A DNA stretch of 64,000 nucleotides, taken from the NCBI GenBank assembly GCA_902729315.2, contig LR746276.1, positions 5,654,169-5,718,168 on the forward strand. The letters run 5' to 3'. Shown piece by piece: positions 25,898 to 38,100 of this stretch. This stretch comes from Spirodela intermedia. Taxonomy: Eukaryota; Streptophyta; Magnoliopsida; Alismatales; Araceae. The translations under genes and the position numbers were made by a program. Position 1 is the stretch's first letter. Every line of letters starts with the position of its first letter. Below the pieces are notes generated by a model. That model did no database searches. It was not told the DNA's origin and saw only the letters and a program-made list of their open reading frames with translations.

Positions 25898-27470
25898 CTA
25901 TCTATTTCTCTCTCTCTCTCTATCTATCTATCTATTTCTCTCTCTCTCTCTCTCTCTCTCTGAGGAGTTCCTCCTCCGGCAGTGTTTTCGACGTGGTCCT
26001 TTCTAACGCGAATGCCCAAGATCAGCATCAGCTCGGCCGCGGTCGCCGCCGCGGGGAAACCCCGTCCCCACCACCACCGGCAGGCCGGCCCGTTCCTTCA
26101 CAGCGGAACCTCGCCCTCCCTCCCTCCCTCCCTCTCTCCCTCCCTCGCCACCACTAATGACCGCGACCGCCCATCGTCCGCAATGAAAGCCCCCCAGCGT
26201 CCCTCCTCCGGAGGAGCTCCGCTTGGAGCCCATAACGCGAGGCTTCCGATTGCCGGCCGCATGAGCTGTCTTCCTTCCTCCACATGGAGCCAAGCTGCTC
26301 GAGACAACCCTTATCTCTCTCTACCCCTCTCGCTCGAGACAACCCTTATCCTCAGAAACATCAAAAACCGGTGTCCCGCCGAAGCAGGAAGCCCGCCTCC
26401 TGCTCAATCATGGGGATACGGGGACAGTAAAATATCGACTGTAGACGATTATAAGGCGTCAACAGAATAAGGCATGGCTCCCCAAAAACTGCAGCATTTT
26501 CTGCAGCGCTGTCTCTCTCCCTCTCTCTCTAGTTGATCCGTATATATGAGATAATATAATATATGCGTGCACATTCTTGGGAAGCATTTGGCGTATGGCG
26601 TCTTCAGACTTTAGCTGTCTTCCGCGAACAAGGCGCCACATTCTTGGGAGGAATCTGGTCACCTAGCCGGGTCTGAGGGAAAAATGTTGGGAGGGGGGAT
26701 TCGCCGAGAGGCCCTCGGTTTCCTCCTCCCTAGCCACCGTCGTCCTCCTCCTGCAGGCCCTTGCTTCTCGTGAAACCACGCCGGAGAGGAAGAAGGATGC
26801 CGTCGAGACGGCAGATAAAATTACAGGCAAAACAATTGGATTCTCCTCCCATGGGAGCCAAGGTGGACCTTCGAAAGAGTTGATACTTGGGTTCGAGCCT
26901 GAATAACTTTCCAAATCTGGGTCTTGTAGTTTTACGATTTGCAGCAGTAGAGCCGTCATATGAGTCGATCATGATTCGGTGGGTAGGTAAAAATGGAGTC
27001 TTTAATGTCGGTGGTGCGGGGTCGGGCCCTTAACAAACCCTACCCTTCAGACAGGAGATGGACCACCTAAACCCTCAAACACCTGTTCGTTTTTTTACCG
27101 AGTACACGCCCCAGTTGTAGATATAATCGATGACTGACTTAGAACACTACTTCATTTAGTAATCTACAAGGTGACCCCCTGGTAATTAGCCAACTTCTCG
27201 GGTCTCCACCGAATTATACACAGCGGCCAGTGCATCCGGCTAGGGTTTAAATCAGCCAACTTCTCCGTCGTCATCCTCATCGTTGGTGAGAAATCTCGGA
27301 GACACACAAACACGAAGAAGGAGAAGAACAGAAAGAAGGAAGAAGAAAGACGAAGAACTCAAGCAGGCGCGTCCGGCCACTGCAACTTATAGTGAGTGGC
27401 TTGAATGCCCGTGAAGACAACGGCTATGGTGATCACGTGAGATTGGTCTGGTGTCTTGTCCGCGGAGGGT
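23223..27470. other. Gene-free interval with many SSRs
   Basis: No gene recognised. Upstream of PLATZ there are GA runs (23251-23294), compound TC/CA tracts (23903-24018), AT-rich DNA around 25.05-25.5 kb, a long TATC/TC compound tract (25750-25961) and a GC-rich block at 26.0-26.9 kb. Frames up to 162 codons occur in the GC-rich block on both strands but overlap each other and show no motif. A minus-strand frame ending at 26663 has a hydrophobic segment but no convincing start or splice model. Confidence 0.5.
25750..25961. repeat. Compound (TATC)n/(TC)n microsatellite
   Basis: About 210 bp of alternating TATC (with TATATC variants) and TC blocks, changing repeatedly between the two units. 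The open frame through it (Leu-Ser-Ile-Tyr repeats) is an artefact of composition. Confidence 0.95.
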
Positions 27471-27907
27471 TTAATGGTGCTTAGGGTTGTGGTTCCTGGG
27501 GCCGTAGTAGTCTTCATTGAAGACCGGCAGATCCTCGTGTGCTCCTCTCCCTTCTGGCACGGCCATCATCCTCTTCTTCTCCGGCTCCCAGGGTTCATCT
27601 CTTCCCGCTGGGCTTTCTCTCTCCTCCTGCGATAAAAAAAAACTCGCGCTCTTATCTATCAAGAGCTCCCATCTTCAGAGGGAAGAATGGCGGAAACCGG
27701 AGACCCACCTGGACGTTTCTCTGTAACACGGCTGAGGTCCCTCCTCCCCTACGAATGCCTACAGATGAGAGAGAACAGCTGACATCATATCGTTATAACG
27801 TCCAATATAGAAGAACGAGGAGATTCCACCGCAAGGGTACCTTTGGCTGCGCCGGCGGCTAGTAGGAGCGTCAGCAGGAGGAGTGCTACTGGTGCGGTGG
27901 TCTTCAT
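27471..27907 (-). CDS. Secreted peptide-hormone precursor, GLV/RGF/CLEL-like (PSY-like alternative), 3 exons
   Basis: Exons: 27907-27841, 27758-27709, 27626-27471; 273 nt, 90 residues, phases joining. The N-terminus MKTTAPVALLLLTLLLAAG is a clear signal peptide (about residues 1-20). A basic, polar middle follows, with KKRMM near residues 56-60, and the protein ends exactly with EDYYGPRNHNPKHH. That end aligns position by position with the 13-residue root meristem growth factor / GOLVEN pattern (Asp-Tyr start, Pro at 5, His at 8, Pro at 10, basic at 11, His at 12). The Asp-Tyr is the known site of tyrosine sulfation in that family. PSY peptides also start with DY and have NPKH, so PSY-like is the alternative. 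Borders are AAAG/GTACCC, CTGTAG/GC, CCAG/GTGGGT and CGCAG/GA. A TATTTAA box lies on the same strand at 28002-28009. If real, the mature peptide would act outside the cell through LRR receptor kinases. The splice model is inferred. Confidence 0.6.
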
Positions 27908-28001
27908 CCTGAGAAAGAAGAGAAGAGAAGAGAAGAGAGGGAGAAGAGGAGGATAATACTGGCCGGCCGGCGGGGGTGCCTTCTAGCCCGTCTACCACGC
28001 C

Positions 28002-28009
28002 ATTAAATA
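28002..28009 (-). promoter_or_regulatory. TATA-like box upstream of the peptide gene
   Basis: Reads TATTTAAT on the minus strand, 95 bp upstream of the proposed ATG at 27907, in otherwise GC-rich sequence. This is a suitable distance for a short 5'UTR. It is a motif and position argument only. Confidence 0.4.
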
Positions 28010-29284
28010 CCCACATGCCTGAGGCGGACTTTTCAGCCCTACTAAACAATAAATGTGTCGAGGAATGTGTCTGTAGATCTATAATGGCGGTTCTCTCTAC
28101 GCATATTCTATTGGATTTCTTGGAGGTTCTTTCCACCCGGTGTACCTTGGCCACTCTTGGGTCACCCCTTCGTTCAACTTTCAGTCTCACTAATCTTCTC
28201 TCGGTCTCCTCGTTAATGGCAAGTGGAGATAGCTTCCTCGAGGGCCGATGGACTCATCTGGTTTCTTGAGGACGAAGAACAGCGTTCGCGCATTCATTAA
28301 TGTTCTCTGAGAGAAACTACTCAGCAGATCCTGTCTCCATGCATTAACTGCAAGAAGATCTTCACAACTCTCCTTCTCTCTCTCTCTCTCTCTCTCTCTC
28401 CATCTCTCTAACTCTAGTTGGTTTGGTCCACAGGGCAAGGCGGTATGGGTGGACGTGCATGGCATGTGGATGATGTCAACAGTTTGGGGGGAATCAGTCC
28501 AACTTCGATTAGATTCCTCATTTTATCAACCATCTTCCGCGCATTATAGATGCTCCCCGGCCGTCGCCTTGCAGTTCGAGGCGGACCTGCCGTTGTCGTG
28601 TAGAACACCGGCCGGCGGCCGGCGGTGGCCGGGGAATTCGGAATCTTGTTCGCCGGCTGCCGCTCCCACCGGAGAAGGTTCCGGCAGGGAGACACGGTAG
28701 CGCTGGCCTTGTCGGGTTGACGAGGGCCCCTGCCTCCATGCCGATCGGCAGGTGCCGGAGAAAAAGGTCAATGGGGTCATCTTAAATGGTGGCCACGATC
28801 ATCTCATCTCACCCATCTGTTTACGGTCCTAAACGCAGAGTTTTGATTACGTGGGCTGCATCTGTGAGAGGAATTATTAACAACGATCGACAAAGAGTAG
28901 GATGTCTGAGGACTTAACATTAATGTCAGGTTAGATGACGTTGACCAGCGCTTTCTAGATCCATAGAATTGATGAGACGCTGGTGAAGATTGGGCACGTG
29001 TCGGTTGGTTCCCTGCGTCGTTAACTGGCGTCCGGAGAAGTCAACGACAGGGGGGGTGGGATCGAAAACCAAAAACGTGGTCGATCCAACCATTTGTACT
29101 GTGATTAGTAATGCGTATGTATCTCGGTTTATTGTACACACTTCTGCGCAATTTTTCGTTGGCTTTGCGTTGACTTGAGGAGAGTTATCTTTCTCCTTCT
29201 ACGTTGATAAGTCAGCGAATCTTAAAGCTCACCGAATGAAGCTAGTGACCGAAAATCAACATTCACACATCGGGGCCATCCACG

Positions 29285-29319
<35 letters not shown>

Positions 29320-30059
29320 GACTTCACGGCTGAACACCATCCTTGACCCAGATCCGACGAAGATGAGCGGACACCCCCCAAAGCCCGAGTGAATCCAGAC
29401 GGTCGATTTCTTGACAGCCTCCAAGGAGATGGGGATCTTTAATGGGCTAAACATCTCGGGCCCAAAAGAGTCCAATTTAGCCCTTCACAAGGGGCGCCTC
29501 TTAACGGACCGGTATTTCTTCGGATCCTCGGCTGATCGGGTCTGGTCTAGTCTGCTTGCACTCTCAAAGGGCTTCAATGGACCTGGGACGGGCATATCCA
29601 AGCCCCTTGAGCCGGAAGAGGCTCCCTCTGTCTTCCGGGTTCAAGTGGCTGAGATATGTACTGATTCTCGAAGGGTGATGACATCCTCAGGAGCCTCAGG
29701 GCATCCCAGGGTAATGGAGTGGAAAATGGCAAGAACAAGATCTTTGGCAGAGAGTCTGATTAATTTCGAAAGAAAAATGAACATGGTCTTGATCACGAGC
29801 TGGAGAGCGAGTGGGAAGAACAACGTTCTTGACAGAGAATTTGCTTAATTTCGAAGAAACAATGCCCAAGTTCTGGCAGATCTCTGCCAGAGAATCTGAT
29901 TGATCTCGAAAGCACGGTGCCCAGGATCATAAAAATAAAAATAATATTTCTGATAAAAGAATCTGACTAGTTTTCAAAGAAAAATGTAAAAAAATCAATT
30001 TTTATATATATATTAAAAATGAGATACTGTCCAGATTGTGTACAGCTTCTAGCGCGGGC
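28010..30059. other. Spacer between peptide gene and glycerol-3-phosphate transporter gene
   Basis: No gene recognised. It contains TC runs (28373-28402), a GA run (29286-29319), a GC-rich patch at 28550-28700 whose overlapping frames lack motifs, and a short degenerate repeat array at 29745-29990. The 3'UTR of the transporter gene should lie just below 30060, where an (AT)-rich stretch with ATATATAT occurs near 30004-30013. Confidence 0.5.
29745..29990. repeat. Degenerate tandem repeats with AGAGAATCTGATTNATTTCGAAAG-like core
   Basis: Four diverged copies of a core of about 24 bp (an 'agagtctgatt' or 'agaatctgact' part, then a 'tttcgaaagaaa' part) start near 29751, 29836, 29890 and 29959, with spacings of roughly 55-85 bp. 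The first copies fall inside a plus-strand open frame that I do not regard as a gene. Confidence 0.5.
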
Positions 30060-32370
30060 CTACTTTCTAGCAATCTCAGCTTTTGCAATGTGGATCAAGA
30101 ACATGCTGGCCAGGGAGGTTGCAAGGATGAGCATGACGAACACGCTGTTCCACCCCCTCGATGAAATATAACCTGTGAGCAGAGGGCCGAGAGCTGCTCC
30201 CACAGAGCCCGTGCCGTCAATAATGGCCGTCACGGTGGCCAAAGCCCTGGAGTCTCCTTTGATCAAGTCCTGCGTGGCGAGGTCTGTGGCGACGGCCGTG
30301 GTGATGAGGGAGTACGGGCCATTCACAAAGAAGCCAGAGAGGAACATCAATGTGATGTTCAGCAACCCTGAGACGCTCCCAAATACCCGGTAAAAAATTA
30401 GGGTTGGGATCGATAGAAACAGGAAGATGAGCGAAGTGACCGCATGAGCTCCCATCTTGTCGGATATGTACCCGGCTGAGATTCCGCCGAAGACTCCTCC
30501 GATGTCGAAGATTGTCGAGAGGATTCCCGCCGTCTTGTTCGACAGGTGCCTTCCGGCGACGGCTTCAAGAGATTCCAATAAAACGGTCAGTTTAGGGTCA
30601 GAAGATCACACTGATTCCTACTTAAATATAAAAAAAAATCGAGTAAAATAATGGAAACACGCTTAATTTTGCTAATATTTTCAAGGAATGTGATCCAACT
30701 TATATGTATCTGATGTAAAATTCGATCACATATAAATTCGACAGATCATCTTATCCTCAGGGGCTACTCCCCTTCCATTATATTCATAGGAAGCTGTTCC
30801 ACTCTCACATTGCCACATGATGTAAGAAACCCATTTGAGATGCCTGCAGAATTATTACAGAGCACCACCACTTTTGATTTAAATCCAAATATGGAAAGAT
30901 AACAGCAGCAAAAATGGTAAGTTTGATGTAATCTGAGGGTCCCAGATTCCAGTTCCATTTGATCAGCAAATTACTGAAATAGATAGGGTTCTTGAGATGG
31001 ATGCAAGAAGAGGTTAAAAGGATTTGGGAATAGGAGAAAAAATAAACAGCAATAGTCCAATGGTGTTCTACAGGATTGCTCTAAACATAATGTAAGAAAC
31101 CAATTTGAGATGCTTGAAGAATTAGATCTTACTACAGAGCAGTACCACACTTTGATTGAAATCGAAATATAGAAGATAACAGCAATAGAAATGGTAAGTT
31201 TGATGTAATCTGAGGTTCTAGGTAATGGGAACTTCAGGATTCCAGTTCCTTTTGATCAGAAAATTGTTGGAAATTACTGAAATAGATAGGGTTCTAGAGA
31301 TGCACGGAAGAAAAGGGTAAAAGGAATTGGGAACAGGGAAAAAAGAAAAAAATACAGCTACAATCCACCGCTGTTCTACGGGATTGTGTGCTATCAAGAG
31401 GAACAGAAGATCCTCTGTGCAGAGATCACGTACCAGTATTTCGTATGTAGAATGGCAACCAGTAGAGGAACGTGTACGCCACCAGTTTGGAGAAGAAGAG
31501 AGCGAAAGCGTATGGCGCCACCCCGGGCAACCTCCATGCCTCCAGGAAACCGATGGCAGAAGCTGAATCTGGATCCTGTCTCGGGGTTAGGAGACTGGCT
31601 TCCTCCAGCTGCACGCCCTCCATATTTTCTGCAGATCCATTGATAACGCTGCTTCCGCTCATCTCTACCTCCATGGGCGCAGCAGGTTCATACCCTAAAT
31701 CCTTTGGGCTGACGACCAGGAATGCGAGGACGAGAAACCCTACCACCACGATTAGACAGCCCGGAAGCAAGAACGACCACCCCCAACCATATTCCAGCAC
31801 CGCCGAGGCGGTCACCGACCCCACGATGTTCCCCACGGAAGTATGCGAGTTCCAGATCCCCATTATGAGGCCTCTCTTCGATTTGCCGAACCAGTTCCCC
31901 ACCACAGCCACGACGCACGGCCATCCAATCGACTGGAAAACACCGCTGACGACCTGAACAGCCAGGAAGAAACCAAACCTGTGGATCTTCCACCAGTAGC
32001 CCATCCCGAAGGCGATGGTGGTGATCCCACTCGCGACCATCCCGAAGGAGAGAAATCGGCGGAGATCGATCCGGTCCCCGACGTGGCCTGCGAAGTACAT
32101 CCCGATGGAGTAGGAGGCGAGGAACGCGAGGTCGAGCTCTCCCAGGCGGTGCGTCCCCCGGGGCCCATCGAACGGAGGCCAGCCGTGGCCGGTGGAATTA
32201 GACCCCTCGACCGGCGATATCTCAGATCCTAGGGCGCTCTTCACGATGCTGGGGGGCTTGCGGGAGGCATGGAAAGAGGCGTACGCGGAGAAAGTGAGCA
32301 GGAGGACGCAGATCTGGTGGGGGAGATGGCTTCTCTTGGGGGACGCAGTCGACTGCGGGAGGGTTTCCAT
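30060..32370 (-). CDS. G3Pp: Glycerol-3-phosphate transporter-like MFS protein (G3Pp family), 2 exons
   Basis: Major facilitator superfamily protein of the organophosphate:phosphate antiporter group, like the plant glycerol-3-phosphate permeases. Exons: 32370-31434 and 30562-30060; 1440 nt, 479 residues, joined in phase as ...YIRNT-AVAGRHLSNKTAGILST. Visible features: an N-terminal TM1 followed by SRKPPSIVKSALG, the family signature; the TM2-TM3 loop AGHVGDRIDLRRFL; a middle hydrophilic loop of about 60 residues with VVSPKDLGYEP; the second-half loop GYISDKMGAHA; and a C-terminal TM12 followed by a short basic tail ending IARK. About 12 membrane segments are expected. Some Arabidopsis members respond to phosphate starvation; nothing here shows that. 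The single 871-bp intron carries an internal tandem duplication. The first exon is GC-rich, the intron AT-rich. Confidence 0.95.
30815..31386. repeat. Tandem duplication inside the transporter intron
   Basis: Copy 1 is about 30815-31080 and copy 2 about 31086-31386. Both contain, in order, ATGTAAGAAACC, TTTGAGATGC, 'acagagca', 'ggtaagtttgatgtaatctg', 'gaaatagatagggttct' and 'gttctac(a/g)ggattg'. Offset is 270 bp at the start and about 305 bp at the end because copy 2 has insertions. Each copy contains a donor-like GGTAAGT on the plus strand, which is antisense to the gene. Confidence 0.85.
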
Positions 32371-35198
32371 CGTTGCGCAGCGACCTGATCACGGTGGTTC
32401 CGGCATGGCGGAGAATATGAGCCAAGACGATCGCCTCCGGTGGCCGTCGCTGGGGAGAGGGAGCTGGTCAAAGTGGGTGAGCTCCCAGCTGGGACAATGC
32501 CAATGCACGGGAATGCTAGTGGGCGGAGAGCTGGGTTTGACTCGTAAACCATTCTTGTCTTAAGCAAATGAAATCTTGGATGATAGAGTCAATGTATCCT
32601 TTTTTTGTTTTCTTTTTCAACATGGGTCCTAAAATATATTTTAATATTATATATTCTATTTATACTTATAATAAAAATGCAAAAAAAGAGGTTCTCCAGC
32701 AGTTTACAAAGCCATAATAAGAACATGCGTGGTTTATGCATGAGATTAATATATACAATAATACTAGCTAAGTCAACTAAAATAAAAAAGGAAATGCATA
32801 AATGTTCTTTTCATACTAAGATCCTATAAACTTAGCTAATTATCCATAAACTCCTAACTTCAAACCCATCCTCCCTTCTTATGAAGTTCACTTTAGCTAC
32901 CATATAAACTTCCGATTTAATATTTTCTTGATATCATCTAAAACATTATTAAAAGATGATTTTACCAATTATATTGGATTTTTTTAGAAAATTATGTTAA
33001 CATAAATGCATAAAAGGTCATGGGAGTTTATATTATTAATAATCATCAAACTCTCTGTTGGTTTAGAAGAGCTCCAAAATTTTTGACGATGACAAAAGGT
33101 AACTTGGTAATCTATGCATGATAATTTTCTATTATTATAAATGTGACCTGGCATGGATTAAATCAAGGGATTAAATATGTTGAAATTTTCTTAGGGGTAA
33201 AATGATTCATATTTCTAGGCCAAATGACTAAAATGATTCATATAAAGTTCATTTGAAGATATAAATTATGCACAAAATGGTATGTTAACATTATGTTTTC
33301 AAATTATTATGAATTTCACAAGGTCAATATGTATGTTCCCATGAACTTTTGGGCACATGCAACTAGTTCTTGAGATGATCATTATTGTCTAATAAGATGT
33401 GGATAAAGGGCCTTTTTGTCCATAACATAAAAGAGAAAGGGCTCATGACAGAGACTTCATTTGAAAGAGAAAGAGCTACTCAAACTTTGAATGTTATTCC
33501 CCACATTGGAAGTTAAGCTGATGGAGGAGACTTAATTTGTTCAATGTTATATGACTTTATAACTAAGAAAGACACTTTAACCTCATGATTACAGCTAATT
33601 ACTTCCCTCAATCAATTATCAAATTAATTGTACTGATTCTATGAGACAACTTGATGATTTTTGAAATAATATTGGAGCCCAAAATGTAATATAGTTTGAC
33701 TTCCTTCTACCTTGAGGTCATAGAGAAAAAGAAAATAATTGATAGCCTTTAGATATAATTCACATGCTTGTTGACATCACTAACATAGTTAAAACTCACC
33801 AACTATGTATTATCCATCACTATAATGATGGATATTATCCATCATATATTTCTTTTAATAGATTCTTATGTATCAAGCAATAATGTCAAAGCTCACCATA
33901 CCTTTTACATTGATTCAAAGCTTTTTATATTTGACTTTTCATACCAATCTCATAATCTCTTCTTCTTTGGACTTTCTATAAGTTGCTCATCATGTGGAGC
34001 GTTTAGTAATAAATCCTAAAGTTGAGGACTCTTTAATTAGTCATCTAGAAGGAGTGCAATGCTCACATGATATGTTTCAAGGTATCATCAATAAAGTTAA
34101 TAATGTCAAACCCTTGCATGTTGATGAAAAATAATATTTCATGATTATACCATAATCTAGGGCATCATTATTTCTTAAAAATATAAAATAATGTTGTATT
34201 ATGTAAGTTGCATGTCACAAGGGGAACCCCTCCACTCACCTTTCAATTATGGTAGATGCTCTCTCAACCATTCAGTCATTTCTTACATATATTTTAACAT
34301 TAATAGAAAAAAATCACCTCTTCACAACATTAATTGCTTAAATTTTGTGTGAAGTTTGATGATTCCTTTTTAATGAGAGCTATCAATCATATATAGGATA
34401 AATACTTTAAATATTTAAGAAATATATTGAACATTGTAATTTGATTATTGATAATTTAATGCCATTTAAAAAATACATCTAAATTGATGCCTAATATAAA
34501 ATTGTTCTTTGAAGCCTAGTAGCCACTTTCTTACATCAAGCATGCGGATGCACGTTTATTTCAGTTGACATTCAAAGATGAATGATGTACATAAGATACA
34601 TATTTACTATATTAATCATCTCATGGGAAAATAGAAAGAACAACTTATCAAAAAGTTTTAAAAAATTGATATGGTTGTAGAACCAATAACATTATTTATT
34701 TAAGACTATATTTTTTTAAAAAATGGATTTCAACTCTCACTTGATTTATCATCAACAATGGAAAAGGGAGTCCAATATATAGTTGTGGCTGTCATTAATA
34801 TAGTCTAGTCTGCAACTCATTAGAACACCAAGTTTGCATTGATTGAAACATACATACAGCTTTTGAAAAGAACTATTAATATCTAAGTCAATGTGACAAT
34901 GACTCCATACGATTAGATTTGATAATATTTTCAATTAGTTGTAAAATTTTCTCGTAAAATCATTTATAATTTTCTAAATATGTCACTCATTTTTTATGGA
35001 ATCTATAACTAATTTCTTCTTGTGAAGAAAGTGGGGAGTAAAGTGTGTAATTTTTTGAGTAAAAATGTAATTATATTAGTTGTCATGGCGGAAAGTAAAA
35101 GAATCATGCAGATTTATAAGGTCGGTCATCCCCGACAGAAGGAACTGCAGACCGAACCCCCCCCCGTGTTGAGGGAAGAGAAGTTGACGTAGCTGTCA
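32371..35198. other. AT-rich intergenic region between divergent transporter and BRIZ genes
   Basis: The transporter runs leftward and BRIZ rightward, so both promoters should lie here. Apart from the GC-rich edge at 32371-32530 (likely transporter 5'UTR and promoter), 32.55-35.1 kb is very AT-rich with no frame over about 75 codons and no recognisable transposon domain. A poly-C run of nine lies at 35157-35165, just before the BRIZ start. Confidence 0.5.
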
Positions 35199-38100
35199 AT
35201 GTCCGTCTCCTCCACGGGGGTCGCCGTGGTGCAGGAAGGGCCCTCCCAGCCATGTCCTTCGGAGGTCTCCGCAGGGAATAGCCTGGCGTCGGGCTCCGGA
35301 CTCACCCGGACCGTCCCCTTCTCTTCAGGGAACCCTAGAATTGAAGAAACCAGGGGTATCGTACACCTATATCCTGAAGAAACCTCCTCGCCTTCCGGTC
35401 TCCCTGTATAATCTTTTCCCTGTTTCAATTCGTAAGTACGATTTGGTTGTAACAATGACGCGACCTAATGTCCTCCGTTGTGTTGACAGATCAGGAGGAA
35501 ACCGCTCGTTTATGTTTTGGACGTTCCGAATCACATGACCTATGCCGATTTCTGCCAGTTCTGCGGTTCCTTCATTGAACACGTCCTCGAGATGCGAGTC
35601 GTCAGGTAGTATTCACCGGAGACCTTTAATTTTCTTATAATGTCTTCCTCCTACGATTGGCTCTGCCTCGGCTTCTGGTAACCAAATTGTGTCTGCACTG
35701 GAGTGACGGATCTGAATTTGTATGCAGAAACGACGGAGCTGAAGATCGGTACGGCGTTTTGATGAGGTTTGACAACCAGACATCCGCCGATGATTTTTAT
35801 CACCATTTCAACGGGAAACATTTTTCTTCTTTAGAGGTTTGTCGTTTACTTTTTGTGATTTCTCTAAATGCTTGCCAAATGATCTGAATTAATATTATAT
35901 TTTGCAATGATCTGTAACAGGCAGATGTTTGCCACATCCTTTATACAGTTGACGTACAATATACAGGGTCGATTGAACATGCACAGAGCTCAACTATCTC
36001 TGCGGAGCAGGCTACTTGTCCAGTCTGCCTTGGTTAGTTGACAGATTACGACTCAGAATCTCTTTCTTCTTTATGCCATCGTTGCCATAGGCTTCCATAT
36101 CTTAGTTTTACTGCAATTACGGTAAATAAATAGGGGATAATTCTGGGTAACTCTAGGCAAATGAGAGGTCGAAATAAAGAAGCAAGTCAATTTTTTTTCT
36201 TACGGCAAGATGCTACAGTACATTGTATTATCTCCTTGAGACTCGAAGACCTACTTGACTGATTTAGAATGTGTAGAGACTTATTGAGCTCAGCTATTAT
36301 TGCAACTTCAGCAGGATCAATCTATTTTCCCCTGAATTATGGTGGATGTAAAGCAGGAGTTTATGGTCGTCCACTTTATGTTCTACTCTGCCCATCTTTT
36401 GTGCACCCTGGCATAGCAGCGTCAGTGCGTGGTACCCAGAATTTATTCGTTCTTATGCAGATATTAATTCTTGATCAGTGGTTCCGCAACTGGAGGACGT
36501 TTGATGACCCCCTGGCCCTTACATGGTTGACTGGAGACGTGGTGATGATGAAAACTAAAGGAAAACTTTTTCAGGACGTTTGGATGATATTATGTCCTGT
36601 GTTTATAAATGAGGCTAATCATGAAAAATATATGGTTGTTTTTTTTGGCGTTGGATATAAATGCTTCATTTTTACTGGAGATCAGAGTTAATATCTTAGG
36701 TTTCCCAGGGGTGGACTGGGGCCGTCAAAAAGTGGAAAATTGGTTTTTTAAAATCTACAATTCCTTGTTCTAGAGAGTCAACGTTTTCGGAAGTAGTGGT
36801 GCCGGTGATGGTCAATGTTTGGCAACCATAGAGTCAATAGAAATAAGTATATTACGAGTATGATGGATGTGTGTGACATTGAATTTATACATGATTTCGA
36901 ATCTATGTTCGGGTTCATATTAATTCATTTTAGTTGCATTGGAAGTTCTTTATGAATCCTAAATCTAGATTTGTTCTGAAACCGGTTTTAATGATTCAAC
37001 TGGTCGATACAGATTCAAATTGTGGGAGATGATGGGCAGTGACATCCAGAGGATTTGCTGAGATGAAGAGCTCTAAGATCACTAAGGCAGCTGAACAAAC
37101 TACGTTTTACATTTAAATATAATAGCTTGGTGAAATCTGAATGATTATACCTTGTTGTGCTCTTAAAGAATTTAGGTGCAGGGTGGGGAGTGCGGGAGCT
37201 TAGATATTGAAGCAGATGAGTAAGACATAATGGATGGTATTTTCACAGAGATACCTGGACGAGAGGGGGTGGTACACTTTTGGAGAGAGTTGCAGACTTG
37301 TTCAATGAGATAATGGGGACTGACTCAAAATGATTTACCACAGGCAAGCATTTGAAGCAGAAATTTTAAAGAGATTCTTATTTTTTAGGGCTGGGTTCGT
37401 TGATGATCTGACATATTTTCAGTAAAGCTTATACTGGGACTTGACACGACGAAGATTAGGTTGGTAGCCCATCTTAAATGGCTGTTTATGTGATTGGATT
37501 TTTCCAGGCTGACCATAAATAGACAGCATAATACATTCTCTATGCGCATGATTTTTCTCCTTAAGCTTTTTGCATGCTATGGTTTTTTAGATAAACTAAG
37601 CTTTTACCAGCCTGAGTTAAAAAGATGTTCTAACTTTTTTGAACCTGTGCTCTAATTAATTCCCATCATTCTTTTCCACACATTTGTACAGAGAGGCTAG
37701 ACCAAGATACTGGTGGAATCCTCACAACGATTTGTAATCATTCTTTCCACTGTTCTTGTATATCGAATTGGACAGATTCTTCTTGTCCGGTAAGCGTTTC
37801 TGTAGCTCTGAAGTGTTTTTTGCAGTTTCCATTTTGTGAGGTCTGCTGTGATAGTTGTCCTAGTTTTGACTGGGTTGGCATAAACGAAGACAGTTTGTGT
37901 TGAATAGAGCTCAGGGATAAAGAATGAAAAGAATATTCGCCACTGTACGCTCATAGTTGAAGGATTCCCAGGAAAGGAAAACACATTTTTTCTTTGGGCC
38001 CACAAAGAAATGATCCCCGGGAAAGGATGAGCGGCTGCATTGATCCTCTACAAAGTTACAAACCAAACTGTCGAAGAAAGCAAGATGTTGGACGGAAAAA

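Noticed and set aside
25750-25961. Array-like spacing of TATC blocks considered as a CRISPR array
   Set aside because: Units are 2-4 bp simple repeats without unique spacers, in a plant nuclear genome.
25662-26006. Leu-Ser-Ile-Tyr repeat frame
   Set aside because: Direct product of the TATC/TC microsatellite.
26663-26959. Minus-strand 98-codon frame with a hydrophobic segment, considered as another secreted peptide
   Set aside because: The hydrophobic stretch is internal, the start is unclear and the C-terminus matches no peptide family.
29411-29848. 145-codon plus-strand frame
   Set aside because: No recognised domain, no signal sequence, and it runs into a degenerate repeat array; likely chance in GC-richer DNA.
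31472-32232. Plus-strand frames of 129-161 codons over the transporter exon 1
   Set aside because: Antisense shadows of a GC-rich real exon.
36269-36691. 140-codon plus-strand frame inside BRIZ
   Set aside because: It lies wholly inside intron 4, has no family motif, and the flanking RING exons join perfectly without it.
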